Shown here: piece after piece, positions 4,910 to 7,932 of the stretch
Position numbering within the stretch: position 1 is the first letter of the stretch
Layout: each line of letters begins with the position of its first letter
DNA from: Bacillota bacterium
GTDB lineage: Bacteria; Bacillota; DTU030
Direction of reading: 5' to 3'
NCBI GenBank assembly: GCA_012842325.1
Contig: DUTA01000098.1
Span: forward strand, 1 to 7,932
Length of the DNA stretch: 7,932 bases
The notes under the pieces: model-generated
Seen by the model: the letters and a program-made list of their open reading frames with translations, nothing else
Database searches by the model: none
What the model was told of the DNA's origin: nothing
Translations under genes and position numbers: made by a program

Positions 4910-4939
4910 ACTTTCTCCCTCCGGAGGGAAAACTCCTGC
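4910..4939 (-). promoter_or_regulatory. Candidate sigma-H-type promoter of the spoIIA operon, with a 14-bp palindrome in the spacer
   Basis: On the minus strand GCAGGAGTT (4939-4931), 12 bases, then GGAGAAAGT (4918-4910) resemble the sigma-H consensus RnAGGAwww, 11-12 bases, RnnGAATww. There is one mismatch in the -35 and two in the -10. A start near 4902 would give a leader of about 28 bases ending at the spoIIAA GTG. The spacer and -10 contain TCCCTCCGGAGGGA (4916-4929), a perfect palindrome that could be an operator or a small hairpin. In B. subtilis spoIIA is sigma-H and Spo0A controlled; I could not see a convincing Spo0A box. Confidence 0.35.
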
Positions 4940-4977
4940 CCTGGGGCAAAGAGCAGGAACAGGTTTTTTCGGTGCAG

Positions 4978-4998
4978 AAAAAAAAGCCCCCGAGGGGC
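4978..4998 (-). terminator. Intrinsic terminator after dacF
   Basis: The minus-strand RNA has GCCCC (4998-4994), a three-base loop, GGGGC (4990-4986) and eight T (4985-4978). It lies 25 bases after the dacF stop. It should end the xerD-deoB-dacF transcript and make the spoIIA operon depend on its own promoter. In B. subtilis, by contrast, late dacF transcription runs on into spoIIA. Confidence 0.8.
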
Positions 4999-5023
4999 AG
5001 GGTATTGGAGAGGTGAAGATTCT

Positions 5024-6193
5024 TTAGGGGCGGAAACTAAACCATTCTTTCAGCAGCCGCCAGGAAGACAGGAAGGGGTTTCCCCTGACCAGCTCCCTCC
5101 CTGTTACTAAAGGTACCGTGGCAATCATTTGGTCTTCCCGCCAGACCTGAAGCTCGCCGCACCGGGTACCGGCGGCAAGGGGGGCCACTACCTTCTTTTG
5201 GGTTAGTTCCACTTTTGTGCTGAATTCCCTCTCCCCCCTGGGGAGGGTAAGGTACATGTCGGTGGCGGCTACCAACTCCACTACTTCTTCTCGCCCCCGG
5301 AAAACTGGCAAAAGGTCAATAATTTGTCCCCGGGAGACTATCTTTTCCGACCAGTAGTTGTTAAAACCGTACTGGAGCAGTTTAATGGTCTCCGAGAAGT
5401 GGGAGTTGGCGACGGGACAGCCCATCACCACACTGATCAACCGCATCCCATCCTGCTCGGCGGTGGCGGCCAGGCAGTAGCCTGCTTCTTCTGTCCAGCC
5501 GGTTTTTAAGCCATCGACCCCCTCATACCAGACCAAAAGTTTGTTGGTATTCCAGAGGTCCAGGCGCCGCGGTTCGGGGCGAAAGCCAGGATACTCGTAG
5601 ATGGAAGTGAGGCGCAGTAGATCCGGATACTTGATGGCCTCTCTGCTCAGGAGGGCAGTATCATAGGCACTCATGTAGTGGCCTTCTGCCGAGAGCCCAT
5701 GGGAATTCTGGTAGCGGGTATTCTTCATCCCCAATTCCTGGGCCTTCTGATTCATCAATTGCACAAAGGCTTCCTCGCTCCCCGCTATGTGTTCCGCCAC
5801 GGCAATACAGGCATCATTGGCGGAAGCGACGGCTATAGCGATTAAGAGCTCCTCCAGGGACCACTCTTCCCCCGGTTCCAGCCAAACCCAGGTGCCCGGA
5901 TCGTGACCCAATTTGTTGACACTCTCCGTCACCAGGACCCGATCCCCCAGGCTGGCTTTCCCGGCGGATATGGCCTCAAAGGCCAGCACCAGGGTCATTA
6001 TCTTGGTCATGCTGGCGGGTGCCCTGGGCACATGGGCTTCCTTTGCAAACAGAACGGCGCCGGAATGGCCATCGAGCAGGATGGCACTTTGGGCGGTGGT
6101 TTCTATTTCCTGGCAGTATGCCGGCAGAGTCAGGAAACAGAGCAGGGTCAGGACAGTAAAGACGATGATTCCCTTTTTTTGCAAGCCGGGCAA
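5024..6193 (-). CDS. dacF: D-alanyl-D-alanine carboxypeptidase DacF (penicillin-binding protein, peptidase family S11)
   Basis: The 389-residue product removes the terminal D-alanine from peptidoglycan stem peptides and, in spore formers, tunes cortex cross-linking. It acts outside the membrane in the space between forespore and mother cell membranes. A signal peptide covers about residues 1-27 (hydrophobic from 9, likely cut near AYCQ). The three active-site motifs are present: SMTK (Ser61, Lys64), SAN (124-126) and KTG (230-232). The PBP5-type C-terminal domain occupies about 280-370, and the end SSWRLLKEWFSFRP is a likely amphipathic membrane anchor. The start is TTG at 6193, placed by GGAAGGGGGG, which lies in one arm of an inverted repeat. 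In B. subtilis dacF is a forespore gene just before spoIIAA, as here. No clear promoter is visible in the 80 bases before it. Secure. Confidence 0.93.
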   Translation of the reverse strand: MPGLQKKGIIVFTVLTLLCFLTLPAYCQEIETTAQSAILLDGHSGAVLFAKEAHVPRAPASMTKIMTLVLAFEAISAGKASLGDRVLVTESVNKLGHDPGTWVWLEPGEEWSLEELLIAIAVASANDACIAVAEHIAGSEEAFVQLMNQKAQELGMKNTRYQNSHGLSAEGHYMSAYDTALLSREAIKYPDLLRLTSIYEYPGFRPEPRRLDLWNTNKLLVWYEGVDGLKTGWTEEAGYCLAATAEQDGMRLISVVMGCPVANSHFSETIKLLQYGFNNYWSEKIVSRGQIIDLLPVFRGREEVVELVAATDMYLTLPRGEREFSTKVELTQKKVVAPLAAGTRCGELQVWREDQMIATVPLVTGRELVRGNPFLSSWRLLKEWFSFRP

Positions 6194-6198
6194 GATCT

Positions 6199-6250
6199 TT
6201 CCCCCCTTCCTTTCAAAACTATCTTTACCACCTTTTTATGAAGGGGGGAA
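6199..6250 (-). repeat. 11-bp perfect inverted repeat covering the dacF ribosome binding site
   Basis: TTCCCCCCTTC at 6199-6209 and GAAGGGGGGAA at 6240-6250 are exact complements, with 30 bases between them. In a transcript reading through from deoB the upstream arm would pair with the downstream arm, which is the dacF Shine-Dalgarno sequence, leaving five bases before the TTG start. There is no T-run, so this is not a standard terminator. A transcript beginning between the arms would lack the blocking arm. Confidence 0.65.
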
Positions 6251-6273
6251 TAGATTTATGACCCGGAAGAAGC

Positions 6274-7470
6274 TTACTCAACCTTGGCCGCCAGCAGGGT
6301 GTGAAAACCCTCGCCGGGACCTGGCCAGTGAATGTTAAAGAGGGCCGCTATGGTGGCCGCCACATCGGCAAAGGTTTTCCGGTCTCCCAGATGAAGGCCG
6401 GCGGGGATTCCCCGGCCCCAAACCAGCAAGGGCACATATTCCCGGGAGTGATCGGTGCTGCTGGTGGTCGGGTCGCAGCCGTGATCGGCGGTGATGATGA
6501 GGAGATCCCCCGCCTCCATTGCCTCCCACAACTCCGGCAGCCACCGGTCAAATTCCTCCAGGGCCCGGGCATAGCCGGCCGGGTCATTCCGGTGCCCGAA
6601 GAGGGTATCGAAATCAACCAGGTTGACAAAGATTAATCCTTCCCCTGCCCTTTCCAGGGCCGCCAGGGTTTTCTGCATCCCATCCAGGTTGCCGGTGGTA
6701 TGCACGGTCCTGCTGAGGCCGCGGCCGGCAAAAATATCGCCTATTTTGCCGATCCCGATTACCTCCCTGCCAGAGGCCAGCAGGCGGTCCAGGATTGTGT
6801 CCCGGGGCGGCGCCAGGGAAAAATCCCGGCGGTTGGCCGTCCGCTTAAATGAGCCCCTGGTGCCGGTAAAGGGGCGGGCAATAACCCGGCCGACGCCGTA
6901 TTTCCCCTGGAGGATTTCCCGGGCTTTGCGGCAGAGGTCATAGAGTTCCGGCAGCGGGATCACTTCTTCATGGGCGGCGATCTGAAACACGCTGTCGGCG
7001 GAGGTATATACAATGGGATAACCCGTCTCCATGTGTTCGGGCCCCAGCTCCTCAATTATTTCCGTTCCCGAAGCAACTTTGTTGCCCAGAACTTTCCGGC
7101 CGAAGGCCCTTTCCACCGCCTCGATGACCTCAGGGGGAAAGCCCTCGGGAAAAAGGGGAAAGGGTTCCTGGAGAATCACCCCGGCAATTTCCCAGTGTCC
7201 CGAAGTGGTGTCTTTGCCTGCCGCCGCCGGCTGCATCCGGCCCCAGTTGCCCCTGGGCCGGGTAACGGGGGGAACGCCCTGGATAGAGGCGGTATTTCCC
7301 AGGCCCAGGAGGGCCAAATGGGGCAAGTGCAGGCCGCCAAGGGCGGCGGCAAGATTGCCCAGGGTGTTGCTGCCCCCGTCGCCGTATTTGTCTGCATCGG
7401 GCGCTGCCCCAATACCGACGCTGTCCAGCACGATGAGAATAACCCTATTTATTGCCTCCAATTCCCTCAC
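6274..7470 (-). CDS. deoB: Phosphopentomutase
   Basis: The 398-residue product interconverts ribose-1-phosphate (or deoxyribose-1-phosphate) and the 5-phosphate in the cytosol, linking nucleoside breakdown to the pentose phosphate pathway. It is an alkaline-phosphatase-superfamily enzyme with two Mn ions. Visible features are the metal Asp16 in IVLDSVGIGAAPDA, the phosphorylated Thr88 in GKDTTSGHWE (Thr85 in the B. cereus enzyme), YTSADSVFQIAAHEE near 154-168, VDFDTLFGHRND and the metal motif ITADHGCDP. Length and order match the family throughout. The start is GTG at 7470 with GGGAAAGGG upstream, 28 bases after the xerD stop. In Bacillus the purine nucleoside phosphorylase gene pupG follows; here dacF follows directly, so the enzyme supplying its substrate must lie elsewhere. 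Very secure. Confidence 0.97.
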   Translation of the reverse strand: MRELEAINRVILIVLDSVGIGAAPDADKYGDGGSNTLGNLAAALGGLHLPHLALLGLGNTASIQGVPPVTRPRGNWGRMQPAAAGKDTTSGHWEIAGVILQEPFPLFPEGFPPEVIEAVERAFGRKVLGNKVASGTEIIEELGPEHMETGYPIVYTSADSVFQIAAHEEVIPLPELYDLCRKAREILQGKYGVGRVIARPFTGTRGSFKRTANRRDFSLAPPRDTILDRLLASGREVIGIGKIGDIFAGRGLSRTVHTTGNLDGMQKTLAALERAGEGLIFVNLVDFDTLFGHRNDPAGYARALEEFDRWLPELWEAMEAGDLLIITADHGCDPTTSSTDHSREYVPLLVWGRGIPAGLHLGDRKTFADVAATIAALFNIHWPGPGEGFHTLLAAKVE

Positions 7471-7498
7471 CTTCCCTTTCCCTGGTCTAACAGCAGGT

Positions 7499-7932
7499 TC
7501 AAGCCCGGGGATGACATTGGTTATAAACCTCCCGCAAACGTTTATTGCTTACATGGGTATAGATTTGGGTCGTTGCAATGCTGACGTGGCCCAGTAACTC
7601 CTGGACAACCCTCAGATCGGCACCATGATCCAGCAGGTGGGTGGCAAAGGAATGCCGCAGGGTGTGGGGACTGATGCTTTTTTCCAAGGCTGCCTGCCGG
7701 GCATATTTTTTTAGCATTTGCCAGACGGCCTGGCGGGTAATCCTTTTGCCCCGCTGGTTAAGAAAAAAGGCCTCCTCCCCGGCAGGGGAATTAAGCAATT
7801 GGGGCCTGCCTGAGCGCAGGTAACTGCGGGCCGCCTGGATTGCCTTCCGGCCCAGGGGAACAATCCGTTCCTTGTCCCCCTTCCCGCGACAGCGGACATA
7901 GCCCAGCTCCAAATTAATGTCTTTCCTATCCA
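7499..7932 (-). CDS. xerD: Tyrosine recombinase XerD, C-terminal half (5' end outside window)
   Basis: The frame is open at the right edge (first whole codon 7930-7928) and gives the last 143 residues of a protein normally near 295. It contains the catalytic-domain lysine hairpin RCRGKGDKERIVPLG, the SPHTLRHSFATHLL block with the His and Arg of the active site, LLGHVSIATTQIYTHV with the second His and the nucleophilic Tyr, and a final helix ending NQCHPRA. The first catalytic Arg and the core-binding N-terminal domain lie outside. XerC/XerD resolve chromosome dimers at dif during cell division, with FtsK. The sequence alone does not separate XerC from XerD or other tyrosine recombinases. The neighbour deoB and the B. 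subtilis order xerD-drm support XerD. No sign of a phage or transposon integrase context is present. Confidence 0.88.
   Translation of the reverse strand, partial: DRKDINLELGYVRCRGKGDKERIVPLGRKAIQAARSYLRSGRPQLLNSPAGEEAFFLNQRGKRITRQAVWQMLKKYARQAALEKSISPHTLRHSFATHLLDHGADLRVVQELLGHVSIATTQIYTHVSNKRLREVYNQCHPRA

Noticed and set aside
4372..5110. Plus-strand frames opposite spoIIAB, spoIIAA and the end of dacF
   Set aside because: No Shine-Dalgarno or family support; they cross a minus-strand terminator and known genes, so they are shadows.
6210..6239. GGTAAAGATA as a sigma-F -10 for dacF
   Set aside because: Only one mismatch in the -10, but no GYATA-type -35 at the right distance, so not listed as a promoter.
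6970..7597. Long plus-strand frames opposite deoB and the end of xerD
   Set aside because: They lie opposite well-conserved minus-strand genes, have no recognisable family, and result from high GC third positions.

Overview
All genes in this window read on the minus strand, so in transcription order it runs from base 7932 down to base 1. The order is the 3' half of xerD, deoB (phosphopentomutase), dacF (D,D-carboxypeptidase), spoIIAA, spoIIAB, sigF, a small unrecognised membrane protein, a dodecin, spoVAC, spoVAD, spoVAE, and the 5' third of an acyl-CoA dehydratase activase (BadF/HgdC family). This matches the conserved Bacillus subtilis order xerD-drm-pupG-dacF-spoIIAA-spoIIAB-sigF-spoVA, with pupG, spoVAA and spoVAB absent and two small genes in the place of spoVAA/AB. 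The host is therefore an endospore-forming Firmicute. GC-rich coding sequence, frequent GTG/TTG starts with strong Shine-Dalgarno sites, the minimal spoVAC-AD-AE set and an oxygen-sensitive activase suggest an anaerobic member of the Clostridia, of the Moorella/Desulfotomaculum kind. The genus is inference.

Bases 7932-5024 hold xerD, deoB and dacF: chromosome dimer resolution, pentose phosphate metabolism and spore peptidoglycan maturation. A perfect 11-bp inverted repeat between deoB and dacF covers the dacF ribosome binding site. An intrinsic terminator follows dacF. Bases 4998-3181 hold the spoIIA operon, which controls the first forespore-specific sigma factor. It has a possible sigma-H-type promoter in front and a terminator overlapping the sigF stop codon. 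SpoIIAA (anti-anti-sigma), SpoIIAB (kinase and anti-sigma) and SigF form the usual partner-switching module. Two oddities stand out: the spoIIAA reading frame lacks its expected start unless one G is added, and SpoIIAB carries about 32 extra residues before its last strand.

Bases 3181-656 look like a forespore-expressed block. A good sigma-G-type promoter lies directly after the sigF terminator and precedes the small membrane protein and the dodecin. Then come 175 bases with two strong RNA hairpins and a sigma-F/G-like promoter, followed by spoVAC, spoVAD and spoVAE. These encode the minimal channel for dipicolinic acid movement into the spore. Bases 655-430 contain no convincing gene. Bases 429-1 start the activase.

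I see no mobile element, CRISPR array, tRNA or rRNA. The window is mostly a well-known core sporulation locus. The less explained parts are the membrane protein, the dodecin, the hairpins and the spoIIAA start.
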